A stretch of 64,000 bases of DNA. Origin: Palsa-513 sp036510225 (lineage in GTDB: Bacteria; Actinomycetota; Thermoleophilia; Solirubrobacterales; Solirubrobacteraceae). The stretch is from contig DATCEH010000022.1 of NCBI GenBank assembly GCA_036510225.1, positions 1 to 64,000 on the forward strand, in the 5' to 3' direction. Under the pieces are notes generated by a model that made no database searches, was not told where the DNA came from, and worked only from the letters and a program-made list of their open reading frames with translations. The translations under genes and the position numbers were made by a program. Positions 45,498-53,981 of this stretch are shown here, one piece after another (position 1 is the first letter of the stretch; each line of letters begins with the position of its first letter).

Positions 45498-46220
45498 ATG
45501 AACGACGCAACGAGTACAGCCCCACTTCCCGCAATCGTCGACCGCCCCACGCTGCAGGCGCAGCTGGATGAGCTGGTCGTCCGGGAGAAGGCCCACACGC
45601 ACGAAGGCGATGGGATTGCGGCAGCCCGCCGCCGGCTGCCGATGGTCGAGGTGGATCCGGCCGCCACCCTGATCGGCCCCGGTGGGCGGACCACGTTGCT
45701 GGATGCGTTTGAGGGGCGGCGACAGCTGATCGCGTACTTCCACATGTGGTGGGCTGGTCATCCCGCCGCCGACCAGTGCGAGGGGTGCACGTTCTTCAAC
45801 GGGAAGGTCCGTGAGCTGTCCTATCTGCACGACCGTGACGTCACCTACACCGTGTTCTGCCAGGGTCCGTACGCGGACAGCGTCCGCTACCGGGACTTTA
45901 TGGGCTGGGAGATGCCGTGGTACTCGGCCGAGGACTCGCTTGAGGCGCTGCTGGCGGGCCGCCCGTCGAAGGCCGGTCCGCTGATCTGTTACCTGCGTGA
46001 CGGCGGGCGGGTGTTTGAGACGTACTGGACCCGCGTCCGCGGCCTGGAGGCGATGGATAACACGTACGGGCTGCTCGACCTGACCGTCTACGGCCGGCAG
46101 GAGGACTGGGAGGACTCGCCCACCGGCTGGCCGCAGGCTCACAGCTTCCGCACCGACGGGCGTCCGATCGCCCAGTGGCCGCGGCTCGCGGCCGGGCACT
46201 CCGACGACCTCGGTGGTTGA
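45498..46220 (+). CDS. DUF899 family (thioredoxin-like) protein, copy 2
   Basis: A 240-residue DUF899 protein: RRRLPMVEVDP near residue 45, RRQLIAYFHMWWAGH, CEGC near residue 95, MPWYSAEDSLEALL and DLTVYGRQEDWED. The middle (residues about 140-160) is shorter and more diverged than copies 1 and 3. ATG is preceded by AAGGAGA. It is followed by a decayed DUF2182 membrane gene and then the third DUF899 gene and an ECF sigma gene, apparently one functional neighbourhood. Confidence 0.88.
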   Translation: MNDATSTAPLPAIVDRPTLQAQLDELVVREKAHTHEGDGIAAARRRLPMVEVDPAATLIGPGGRTTLLDAFEGRRQLIAYFHMWWAGHPAADQCEGCTFFNGKVRELSYLHDRDVTYTVFCQGPYADSVRYRDFMGWEMPWYSAEDSLEALLAGRPSKAGPLICYLRDGGRVFETYWTRVRGLEAMDNTYGLLDLTVYGRQEDWEDSPTGWPQAHSFRTDGRPIAQWPRLAAGHSDDLGG

Positions 46221-46894
46221 CGCCGTGAGCGTTGCGCGGATGGCGGGGATGGACCCCGGCCCAGGGACGAATCCTGGCTCGCTCGCCCCGAGCGCGATCA
46301 CCTGGACGGTGATGATGGTCGCGATGATGCCCGTCAGCGATGCGGCCGGTTCTGGAGCAATCCGGCGCTGGCCGGCGGACGGCGTTCGCAGCGGGCTACC
46401 TCGCCGCGTGGGTGCTGGCCGGCCTGTTCTGCTACGCGGCCTTGAGGCTCGGCCGGCTCCAGGGCGGGTTCTTCGGATGGGACCGGGCCGGGCGTCCGAC
46501 CGCCGCCGCGGTGCTGCTCGCGGCCGCCGCGTTCGAGCTGACCCCGCTGAAGCGCCAGTCGCTGACGCTGCAGCGCGCATGAGCGGGCGGGCGAGACGCG
46601 GCGCCGGTCGCCCTGCGCCGCGGGCTCACGCACGGCGGCTCGTGCCTCGCGTGCTGCGCCGGGCTGACGGTGGCGCTGTTCGCGCTCCGCGACATGAGCG
46701 TCACCTGGATGGCGATGCTGACCGCGGTCATCGCGGCGCAGAAGCTGCTCGCGTGGCGGACGGCCACGATCGCCGCCACGTCGGCGCTGCTGCCCGCCCT
46801 GGGCGCCGGGCTGGTGGCGGCGCCGGCGCACCTCCCCGGGCTCCCCGTCCCCGACACAGGCGCGGCGATGCACGGCATGCGCACGCCATCCTGA
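46213..46894 (+). pseudogene. Broken DUF2182 membrane protein
   Basis: Pieces of a DUF2182 (predicted metal-binding membrane) protein lie in order but not in one frame. ITWTVMMVAMM comes first, in the frame of 46213. A frameshift follows at about 46335, then TAFAAGYLAAWVLAGLFCYA and AAFELTPLKRQSL in the frame of 46340, an in-frame TGA at 46580, and LTHGGSCLACCAGLTVALFA continues in the same frame. One frameshift and one nonsense codon therefore silence it. A GTG near 46225 was its probable start. Confidence 0.75.
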
Positions 46895-46939
46895 CATTTC
46901 CTCCTCTTACCCGAGAACACAACCAGGATGGAGGCATCG

Positions 46940-47734
46940 ATGCCGATCGAAAGCCCGCCCACGGTCACCTCACGTGAGGAATGGCTCGCCGCGCGCAGGG
47001 AACTGCTGGCGAAGGAGAAGCGGCTCACCACGCTGCGTGATGAGCTCAACGCCGACCGGCGGCGGCTACCGATGGTCCGGATCAATAAGTCCTACCGGTT
47101 CGAGGGCCCGCAGGGGACGGTCAGCCTCCTCGACCTCTTCGAAGGCCGGGAGCAGCTCGTGATGCATCACTTCATGTGGCTGTTCGACACCGACGCCGAC
47201 GGCAACCAGCGCCCGCGCGAGCACGGCTGCGCCAGCTGCTCCTCCGCCGCCGACGGCATCCCAGAGCACCTACGGCAACTGCACGTGCGCAACACGACGC
47301 TGGTCGCGGTGACACGTGCGCCCTACGACACACTCGCGTCATTCCGTGAGCGGATGGGCTGGACGTTCCCGTGGTATTCGTCGTGGGGCAGCGAATTCAA
47401 CTACGACTTCCACGCCTCGATCGACGAGCGCGTCGCCCCAGTGCGGATCTTCTACCGCACCGAGCCCGAGCTGGCCGCCGCCGGAATGCCGTACACGCCG
47501 AGCCTACGCGGCGACTGGCCCGGCATCAGCGCCTTCCTGCGCGTCGGCGATGACGTGTTCCACACCTACTCGGCGTTCGGGCGCGGCATAGAGGCGTTCC
47601 ACAACGGCGACAGTTACCTGGACCTCACCGCGCTCGGCCGCCAGGAGGCGTGGGAAGAGCCGAAGGGCCGGGCCACCCCGCTCGGCCTGAACGTCGGCGG
47701 CCCCAACATGCGTCTGCCCGACGAATACGACTGA
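46940..47734 (+). CDS. DUF899 family (thioredoxin-like) protein, copy 3
   Basis: A 264-residue DUF899 protein: REEWLAARRELLAKEKRLTT near the start, RRRLPMVRINKSYRFEGPQG, CASCSSAADG, WTFPWYSSWGSEFNYDFHAS and LTALGRQEAWEEPKGR. It is much closer to copy 1 than to copy 2. The ATG at 46940 is chosen over 46928 because GGAGG precedes it by 5 nt. It lies 47 nt upstream of an ECF sigma factor gene on the same strand, so they probably form a unit. Confidence 0.92.
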   Translation: MPIESPPTVTSREEWLAARRELLAKEKRLTTLRDELNADRRRLPMVRINKSYRFEGPQGTVSLLDLFEGREQLVMHHFMWLFDTDADGNQRPREHGCASCSSAADGIPEHLRQLHVRNTTLVAVTRAPYDTLASFRERMGWTFPWYSSWGSEFNYDFHASIDERVAPVRIFYRTEPELAAAGMPYTPSLRGDWPGISAFLRVGDDVFHTYSAFGRGIEAFHNGDSYLDLTALGRQEAWEEPKGRATPLGLNVGGPNMRLPDEYD

Positions 47735-47781
47735 CCCAGAGTGGCCCTGCCCCCGTCGATTGTGGGCGCGGCGGCGGGGGT

Positions 47782-48819
47782 ATGAAGGTCGCGATGAACG
47801 AGTCACAGCTCGTCTCTGCGGCACGTGACGGCGACCAGGACGCCTTCGCCCGCCTGATCGACCCGTACCGCCGAGAGCTCCATGCGCACAGCTACCGGAT
47901 GGTCGGCTCGGTGACCGACGCGGAGGACGCACTCCAGGATGCCCTGCTCGCGGCGTGGCGCGGCCTGGCGCGCTTCGAGGGGCGTAGCTCGATCCGCTCC
48001 TGGCTGTACACGATCACGACCAACGCCTGCCTACGCGCGATCGATCGCCGACCCAAGCGCGTCCTGCCAGTCGACTACGGCCCGGCGGCCGACCCGCAGG
48101 ACGCGATCGCCGAGCCGCTCGTCGAATCAACGTGGATCGAGCCGTACGCCGACAGCACCCTCACCGACGTGGCCACGCCCGCCGCTCGCTTCGAGCAGCG
48201 CGAAGCGATTGAGCTGGCGTTTATCGCGGCGCTCCAGCACCTCCCCGCCCGGCAGCGCGCGGTCCTGATCCTCCGTGACGTGCTCGGCTTCTCCGCGCGC
48301 GAGACGGCGGAGGCGCTCGACACGACCCCGGTCTCCATCGACAGCGCGCTTCAGCGGGCGCACAAGGCGGTCGACGCTCGACTCCCGGAACGCAGCCAGC
48401 AGAAGACGCTGCGCGCGCTCGACGACAGCGAGCTGAAGCAGGTCGTCGACGACTTCGTCGCGGCGTGGGAGCGTGCCGATGTCGACGCGATCGTCTCGAT
48501 GCTCGTGAAGGACGCAGCGTTCGCGATGCCGCCCGAGCCGACCTGGTTCAGAGGACGTGACGCCGTTGGCGCGTTCCTCGCCGACATCCCGCTCGGCCCG
48601 CAGGCGCCCCATCACCGGCTCGTGCCGACCACGGCCAACGGCCACCTCGCGTTCGGCCACTACAGCTGGCGCGAGGAGCCGAACGCGTACGTCCGGCACG
48701 GAATCACGGTGCTCACCCTCCGCGGCACGCAGATCGCCCAGATCACCGTCTTCCGCAGGGCCGAAGCGTTCACAGGCTTCGACCTGCCCGAGCGCCTGGA
48801 ATCCCCCGCGCGGGACTGA
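47782..48819 (+). CDS. ECF-type RNA polymerase sigma factor with C-terminal SnoaL-like domain (SigG/SigJ-like)
   Basis: A 345-residue sigma factor. Region 2 is at residues about 15-85 (DAFARLIDPYRRELHAHSYR, DAEDALQDALLAAWRGLARF), region 4 at about 150-200 (LPARQRAVLILRDVLGFSAR, ETAEALDTTPVSIDSALQRA). A C-terminal SnoaL/NTF2-like domain (VVDDFVAAWERADVDAIVSM) replaces an anti-sigma partner in such ECFs. The start is ATG 47782, or ATG 47794 preceded by AAGG. No anti-sigma gene is adjacent. The DUF899 genes upstream are likely co-expressed targets. Confidence 0.9.
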   Translation: MKVAMNESQLVSAARDGDQDAFARLIDPYRRELHAHSYRMVGSVTDAEDALQDALLAAWRGLARFEGRSSIRSWLYTITTNACLRAIDRRPKRVLPVDYGPAADPQDAIAEPLVESTWIEPYADSTLTDVATPAARFEQREAIELAFIAALQHLPARQRAVLILRDVLGFSARETAEALDTTPVSIDSALQRAHKAVDARLPERSQQKTLRALDDSELKQVVDDFVAAWERADVDAIVSMLVKDAAFAMPPEPTWFRGRDAVGAFLADIPLGPQAPHHRLVPTTANGHLAFGHYSWREEPNAYVRHGITVLTLRGTQIAQITVFRRAEAFTGFDLPERLESPARD

Positions 48820-48934
48820 CGATCGATCCTCCCGACATGCCCTTGACGGCTGGCCGTCACAGGCAAGGGTAGCCGTTCAGTTGTCCGGGTTGCCATAACC
48901 AGGATCCCTTGCGCGGGCGTCGAATCCGGTTGGT

Positions 48935-49677
48935 GTGGAGCGCTCAGAGGCCGAGGCGATTTTTGATGCGGGGCGCGAGCGGGTGGTCGAGGTTCTGCTG
49001 GACTTGGCTGGGCGGCTTGGGGGTCTTGAGGATCGCGTTGAGCGGGTCGAGGGCAAGCCGGTCGTGAGTTCGCGTAACAGTTGGTTGGCGCCGTCTGCGG
49101 ATCTCCCGAAGACGCGTCAGCAGCGGCGGGCGTTGGCGCGTGCGAAGGCCAAGGAGTTGCTGCGTGAGAAGGAGCCGCGTACGCAGGGCGCCCAGGGCGG
49201 GCATCGCGGCGTCGGGCGGGAGTTGCTGCCAGGGGAGGAGATCGATGAGATCGTCGATCATTACCCCAGCGAGTGCCGTGGTTGTGGACGCGAGTTCACT
49301 GATCTGGAGCGGACTCCCAAGGCAGGGGAGGGGCGCCACCAGGTCGCTGAGCTGCCCGAGATCGCGGTCACCTACACCGAGCATCGCACGCACAGGTTGC
49401 GGTGCCCGGGCTGCGAGAAGCGCACGCGCGCGGACCTTGGTGTCGTGGGCGAGTCGGCGTTCGGACCCTCGTTGCAGGCCGCGCTGGTGACGTTGACGGC
49501 GCGTAACCGGATCTCGCGTCGCGACGCGAGCGAGCTCGCGGGCGACCTCTTCAGGTCGGCGTATCGAGCGACGCGATCGACGCGATCTGTCAACGCGCGT
49601 CGGGGCTGCTCGAGGGCCCGCACGAGCTTCTGACGGCCTGGGTGCTCGCCTCGGGCGCGATCAACGTCGACGAAACG
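48935..49677 (+). pseudogene. IS66-family transposase fragment
   Basis: The N-terminal part of an IS66 TnpC: coiled-coil region (LAGRLGGLEDRVERVEGKPV), the basic linker, a zinc ribbon (CRGCGREFTDLE and CPGCEKRTRADL) and SLQAALVTLTARNRISRRDA. One base is missing near 49553; after it the other frame continues SSDAIDAICQRASGLLEGPH and ends at INVDET, exactly the first catalytic Asp-Glu block of IS66. There it is cut off and joined to an integrase fragment on the other strand. No terminal inverted repeats are visible. Confidence 0.85.
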
Positions 49678-49679
49678 GT

Positions 49680-49960
49680 GCGGTCAGCCGCAGCGGGGAG
49701 GAGGGACGCGTCGAGGGCCTGGCGGTAGTCGGCGAGCGTCGATCGCTTCAGCGCCCGCTTGTGCTCCCCGTGAAGCAGCCACGCCTCCGCAGCGTCGGCG
49801 AACGTCACCGGCGTGCCCTTCGCAGGCGCCGGCGTCGCCACGGTCGTGCTTCATGCTCGAGCAGTCTGCGCAGCCGTCCCTGAGCCTCCCGCGGCATCAA
49901 ATACGACGGATCCGGCTTCGGCCCGTCGGTGACGTGCCAGACGATCGCGCCCTTCAGCTC
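49680..49960 (-). pseudogene. N-terminal remnant of a tyrosine integrase
   Basis: Two frames encode the N-terminal part of an actinobacterial integrase. WHVTDGPKPDPSYLMPREAQ and LRRLLEHEARPW come first; after a one-base shift TFADAAEAWLLHGEHKRALK and STLADYRQALDASLL follow. The second part aligns without gaps to the intact integrase gene: 49711-49848 matches 61711-61848 at about 80 percent by eye. The catalytic domain is missing, cut at the junction with the IS66 fragment. Confidence 0.8.
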
Positions 49961-50559
49961 GTCCGGCGGTAGCGGATGTGCGTGGCCAGCGGCGAGTGCA
50001 GCACCTCGACGGGCTCCAACCCGAGGGACTCGACGCCGTCGAAGATCCGCTCGCCGGACCCGAGCAGGACTGGGGCGATGTCGAGCGTGAGCTCGTCGAC
50101 GACGCCGGCGACGAGCGCCTGCCGCACGGTGGAGGCGCCGCCCGCGATGTCGACGCCGTCCTCGCCGGCCGTCTCACGCGCCTGGGCGTAGGCGGCGTCG
50201 AAGCCGTCGGTGACGAAGTGGAAGGTCGTCCCGCCCGTCATCTCGATCGGCTCGCGGGGGTGATGGGTGAGCACGAACACTGGTGCGTGGTACGGCGGCT
50301 CGGGCCCCCACCACCCGCGCCAGTCCTCCTCCCACTTGCCGCGGATCGGCCCGAACATGTTGCGCCCCATTACATACGCGCCGCGCGGGCGCATGAGCCA
50401 GCTGGTAGCGGTCCCGTCGGCCTCGTTGGCGCGCTCGTCGCCGAGGTGCCAGCCGTGGAGCTCTCTCCCGCGCTTGCCCAAAGGGTCCTCGCGACTCTGG
50501 CCCGGCCCGGCGACGAAACCATCGAGTGAGATCGACATGTGGCACGTGGTCTCCGGCAT
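49954..50559 (-). CDS. Dihydrofolate reductase family (RibD C-terminal type) protein
   Basis: A 201-residue RibD_C/YyaP-like protein: MSISLDGFVAGPGQSREDPLG at the start, ATSWLMRPRGAYVMGRNMFG, VFVLTHHPREPIEM, DIAGGASTVRQALVAGVVDEL and LLGSGERIFDGVESLGLEPV. These are annotated as deaminase/reductase-like with unknown substrate. ATG 50559 has GGGAGG 6 nt upstream; the open frame extends upstream without homology. Common next to TetR/MarR-type genes in accessory DNA. Confidence 0.92.
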   Translation of the reverse strand: MPETTCHMSISLDGFVAGPGQSREDPLGKRGRELHGWHLGDERANEADGTATSWLMRPRGAYVMGRNMFGPIRGKWEEDWRGWWGPEPPYHAPVFVLTHHPREPIEMTGGTTFHFVTDGFDAAYAQARETAGEDGVDIAGGASTVRQALVAGVVDELTLDIAPVLLGSGERIFDGVESLGLEPVEVLHSPLATHIRYRRTS

Positions 50560-50578
50560 CGGCGTCCTCCCAAGGTGA

Positions 50579-50809
50579 TTGCGGGTTGCAAGCGGCTGTA
50601 GCCTAGCCTTGCGCAACCGCCCGAGCACACCGACACTGCGCGTGCGAGCCGAGCTGCTGGCGGACGGCGGTCCCGCGCTGTGGGCGGACTTCATGGCCGA
50701 GCTGCGCAGCGAGCACCTCGGGGCGTCACCGCCGCCGGGCGGCGACCCAACCGCGAGCGAGCGCTTGGCCGCCGCCCACGCCGAGGCCCTCGCCGCCGAG
50801 ACGGGCTGA
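50579..50809 (+). CDS. Small hypothetical protein, possible fragment
   Basis: A 76-residue frame whose C-terminal part (RVRAELLADGGPALWADFMA, ELRSEHLG, ERLAAAHAEALAAETG) has natural-looking helical composition. It is divergent from the RibD-like gene with 19 nt between the outer starts; the true start may be internal (TTG near 50613). I do not recognise the family and it could be a remnant of a longer gene. Confidence 0.35.
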   Translation: MRVASGCSLALRNRPSTPTLRVRAELLADGGPALWADFMAELRSEHLGASPPPGGDPTASERLAAAHAEALAAETG

Positions 50810-51280
50810 GGCGATGCCCGGGCCAGCGCGGCGTGGCCGACCGTCGCGGCCGTCGGTGCCCGACCTGCTTGACCGCTTCAAGGCCGCAGCACCCTTCCGA
50901 CCCCAGGCGGCAGCGCTCGCCCGGCGCCCCGAGTGCGTCTGGCAACGCTCGCGGTCTTGGCCTCCTGGCCAGTGAGCCCTCGGACCTGGGGAGCTCCGGC
51001 GGGTCATGATCAAGCTCCGGACCTGGGCGATCCCATCCGCACCGTCCATTTCTGTGGCGCAGGGGGATCGTCAGCTGGGACAGGAGCCCGAGAGACCGGT
51101 GGCTGCTCTTCGCGCCAACCAGCAGCGACGGCCAGGTCCCGGGAGAGTGCTGCTCTTGCTCAGATCCCCCAGCCAGCTCAGCGGTGCTGCTTTACGGCGC
51201 GAGCGACGGTGGCGTCCGGGCGCACGAGATGGCTGCCTCAGCGACCAGCTTCCACCCTTCGCTGCTCGGTGCTGGTCTGT
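50810..51280. other. Intergenic stretch
   Basis: No gene, repeat or strong hairpin that I can support; open frames are Arg/Pro/Ser-rich shadows on both strands. Confidence 0.4.
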
Positions 51281-51799
51281 CTACGCTGCGGCGCGTCCCG
51301 CGCCGAGACGCTGCCGCGCGGCCGCGCGATCGACGCCTAGCGCGGCGATCAGGTCGGCGGCGGGATCTGGCGTCTCGAGCTCCAGGACGGTTAGGAGCAC
51401 CTGTTGCGGGCCGATCTGGTGACCACGGCGTATCTCTTTGTACGATTCCTCCAGCGCCGTCTTGGCTGCGGGTGTCATTGGCAAACGGTCCCGCAAGACG
51501 GCTTTGAACGTCGGCCTCAACGGACGTTTGATCGTCTCGTCGATCGGTATCGGTGGCGCGTTGAACGCAGCGCCGATGCCGACTGCGGCGAGCGCATCGT
51601 GATCCATCGCGTCGAGCGCGTCGCGGGCTGTCTGTAGGTCGCACCCGAGGGCCTGCGCCAGGACTGGTTCCCTGAGCAGCCCGAGTATCAGGTGCTCGGT
51701 GCCGACCCTGCGGTCACCGCGGCGCCGTGCTTCCTCGCGAGCGTCGATGTACGTGCCCCAGGGGTGATACGCGTCGGCTGGTCTCGAATGCTTGGTCAT
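51281..51799 (-). CDS. Clp N-domain protein
   Basis: A 172-residue protein made of a Clp_N (double four-helix repeat) domain without AAA modules. ARRRGDRRVGTEHLILGLLRE in the first repeat and LPMTPAAKTALEESYKEIRR, then GPQQVLLTVLELETPDPAA in the second are the ClpA/ClpC N-domain signatures. Stand-alone Clp N-domain proteins are thought to be adaptors or to bind substrates. Its ATG overlaps the stop of the HTH gene by 4 nt, so they form a two-gene autoregulated unit. Confidence 0.85.
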   Translation of the reverse strand: MTKHSRPADAYHPWGTYIDAREEARRRGDRRVGTEHLILGLLREPVLAQALGCDLQTARDALDAMDHDALAAVGIGAAFNAPPIPIDETIKRPLRPTFKAVLRDRLPMTPAAKTALEESYKEIRRGHQIGPQQVLLTVLELETPDPAADLIAALGVDRAAARQRLGAGRAAA

Positions 51800-52008
51800 G
51801 GGAGTCGCTTTCCGTATTTGGCGTGGACTGATTGGCGGGTAACGCCGAGCGCGTCACCGATCTGCTGCCAAGACCACCCCTGCTGGCGGGCGGTCGCGAC
51901 GTGGTCCGCCTCGACCCGTTCCGCGAGCCGGCGCAGAGCCAGAGCGGCGCGGAGCCCCAGCGACGGGTCGTTGGACGCGATCGCGGAGGCGATGTCGTCG
52001 GCGTTCAT
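51796..52008 (-). CDS. Small helix-turn-helix DNA-binding protein
   Basis: A 70-residue protein with a C-terminal HTH: DHVATARQQGWSWQQIGDAL followed by GVTRQSVHAKYGKRL, a standard recognition-helix arrangement. Its promoter has a perfect TTGACA at 52040-52045, an 18-nt spacer and TAGACT 7 nt before the ATG. A perfect 22-bp palindrome at 52010-52031 overlaps the -10 box. It very probably represses itself and the overlapping Clp N-domain gene. Confidence 0.88.
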   Translation of the reverse strand: MNADDIASAIASNDPSLGLRAALALRRLAERVEADHVATARQQGWSWQQIGDALGVTRQSVHAKYGKRLP

Positions 52009-52009
52009 G

Positions 52010-52045
52010 GCCGTCAGTCTAGACTGACGGCAGACGTTTTGTCAA
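52010..52045 (-). promoter_or_regulatory. Promoter with 22-bp palindromic operator for the HTH/Clp-N unit
   Basis: Palindrome GCCGTCAGTCT-AGACTGACGGC (52010-52031) is perfect over both 11-nt arms and covers the TAGACT -10 box. The consensus -35 TTGACA lies at 52040-52045 on the minus strand, 18 nt away. A further single half-site, ACTGACGCC, lies at about 52051-52059. This is the clearest operator in the window. Confidence 0.88.
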
Positions 52046-52215
52046 CCCAAACTGACGCCGCCTGGTCCCGCGTCCCGGTGGTCCTCAGGGAGGGCAACCG
52101 ACGGCCGGCGCGGAGCGTGTGGCGTTTCCTGGTGCACAGCTCCGACCCCCCCGGGCCGGCACCGTGAAGCGCGACGGCGCTCTTGACGCGTGCGGATCCG
52201 GCTAGCGTCCGGGTC

Positions 52216-52512
52216 ATGGAGTTCAGCCGCGAGTTGCGTGAGGACGTCCTGGCTGGAGATATCACGCTCTCGGTGCGGCTGTGGAAGCGACCGCGAGTCA
52301 GGGAGCGTGGCCGCTACCGGGTCGGCCCTGGCGAGATCGAGGTCGACGCGATCGAGCTCGTCCCGTTTGCGTCGGTGAGCCGGGAGGACGTTCGGCGCTC
52401 CGGCGAGCGCGACCGCGAGGCGCTGCGCGAGCGTGCCGCGCACGCCGGTCCGATCGGCGAGGACACGCTCGTCTACCGAATCGAGTTCCACGCGGTGAGT
52501 CCGGGCGACTGA
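52216..52512 (+). CDS. ASCH-domain-like small protein
   Basis: A 98-residue protein: EFSRELREDVLAGDITLSVR then LWKRPRVRERGRYRVGPGEI and EVDAIELVPFASVSREDVRR. The pattern (helix, RxRL/VRLW, then Gly-x-Tyr-x-V and an ExDxIE strand) fits the ASCH/PUA-like RNA-binding fold. TAGCGT lies 7 nt before the ATG. Function in RNA binding or base recognition is inferred from the fold. Confidence 0.7.
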   Translation: MEFSRELREDVLAGDITLSVRLWKRPRVRERGRYRVGPGEIEVDAIELVPFASVSREDVRRSGERDREALRERAAHAGPIGEDTLVYRIEFHAVSPGD

Positions 52513-53090
52513 GCTGCGCGAGCGTTGCGAGTCGCTTCCAGGTCCGGCCAAGCTCGGCTCGGACGATCTCGGGCCTGTCGATCGCCTGGCGCACCGCGAC
52601 CGGATTGGCAGAACGATGGCCGCCGGCCAAGTCCGACGCCCTCGACTGCTTTGCGCCATTCCGATCGATGGGGAGGCGACCTCCACGCCGTAGAAGCTCA
52701 GCAGGAGCGCGGGCTCCTCTGCAAGGCGCTCCGCGATCGTTGCGGCTGGGGGCCTCAGGGAAGTAAGCAGGATCGGGTCCGTGACTACATCCGTCGGCAG
52801 GCCCCTGCCGAGTTCAGTCGTCGCGAGATCGATCCTCCCGGCCGGAAACGTTGACTCTCCAGTAACCGCGCCCGACCGAGGCGGCCGAGCGACAAGATGA
52901 AGCGGCTCGGCCGTGTCGGCCCGCGGCACGTGCGCCGGCCCGGTGCTGCCGCGCGAGCCGTCGGAGGCCTGCGGGCGTCTGGCGGCCAGCGTGGACGACG
53001 GTTTCACCCATCACTGCGTGTTTGCCCCGCCCGCGACTGCTTCGTCGCGCCGACGGCGTCGATACACCTGAGTGGAGTCTGCGCTCTGCG
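52513..53090. other. Intergenic stretch
   Basis: No supported gene or repeat. Overlapping open frames on the minus strand are Arg/Ser/Pro-rich and start far from any promoter-like box. Confidence 0.4.
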
Positions 53091-53645
53091 CTATGGGGCG
53101 GACGGGTAGGCGTCGGCGAACACGACGACCCTCGTTGGGCGCGGGCGTGTCGTTCGACGGCCGCCGGACTTTCTCTCGGAGGGCTGAGCGGGCTCCTCTG
53201 ATGGGTGGCTCTGCGCGGCGAGCGCCGTCAGGATCGTGCGAGCGTGATCGACGTCTCGGGTGGCGGTTGTTTCCCGCAGAGCCGCATCGACCTGGTTGAC
53301 CGCCGCGCGGATGACGCCGGCGGCGGCGGAGCCGCGCTCGGTGAGCGCGATGTTCACCGGATTTGGGTCGTCGGCGTCGGTCAGGCGTTGGACGTAGCCG
53401 CGCTCGATCAGCGTCTCGATGATCCGGCTGGCTTGCATCGTCGCGCCGAATGCCCCGCCGACCTCTCCGACGGTCGCTCCGGCGTGCTCGAGCCGTCCGA
53501 TGATTTGCGCGCCGGCGCGTGGGATGTCGTTGAATCCGGCTGCCTGCAGGGCGCGGCGGTTGGCGATTCCGTAGGTTCGCAGCGCGTTGGCCAGGAGCAG
53601 CGGCATCGCGAGTTCCGGGGTGTCATCGTGGTCTTTGTGGTTCAT
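53091..53645 (-). CDS. MarR-family transcriptional regulator
   Basis: A 184-residue winged-helix regulator: LLLANALRTYGIANRRALQA, GAQIIGRLEHAGATVGEVGG, QASRIIETLIERGYVQRLTD and the wing DADDPNPVNIALTERGSAAA fit MarR (the DxRxxxxxLT motif appears as DPNPVNIALTERG). A basic C-terminal tail follows. TACCAT lies 8 nt before the ATG. Its target may be itself or the nearby broken hydrolase; no palindrome is obvious. Confidence 0.85.
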   Translation of the reverse strand: MNHKDHDDTPELAMPLLLANALRTYGIANRRALQAAGFNDIPRAGAQIIGRLEHAGATVGEVGGAFGATMQASRIIETLIERGYVQRLTDADDPNPVNIALTERGSAAAGVIRAAVNQVDAALRETTATRDVDHARTILTALAAQSHPSEEPAQPSERKSGGRRTTRPRPTRVVVFADAYPSAP

Positions 53646-53981
53646 CGTTCGGCATGGTAGCCGGGGCTTGGCGCATAGGCGAATCCTGGGTTACGCTGCG
53701 AGGGTGTTGGAGGAGCTCGCTGTAGGCAGCGTGCCTCGGACGTGTCGCGACATCGAACTCGCGTTCGTGGCAGCGCCTTGAGCGTGACGGCGCGCCGGCT
53801 GGCCGAGCGCTTCGAGCGGCTGCTCCGCTGATCGCGGAGGCGGCGGACACGTCTCACCGCGTGGGTGAGCGCGTGCTCGCCGCGGGCGAGGGCCGGCTCA
53901 GCGCTGGCGACGTTCTTTGGCGATGCGGGCTCCGGGCCGAGCCGTGGTCCGCGATCTCGTTGATCGGGAGCGACGGTACCG
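53646..53981. other. Intergenic stretch with hydrolase debris
   Basis: No intact gene. The last 60 nt (from about 53920) still read, in shifting frames, like the missing N terminus of the alpha/beta hydrolase that follows (for example ISLIGSDGTVG before a stop). The left part has nothing recognisable. Confidence 0.4.
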
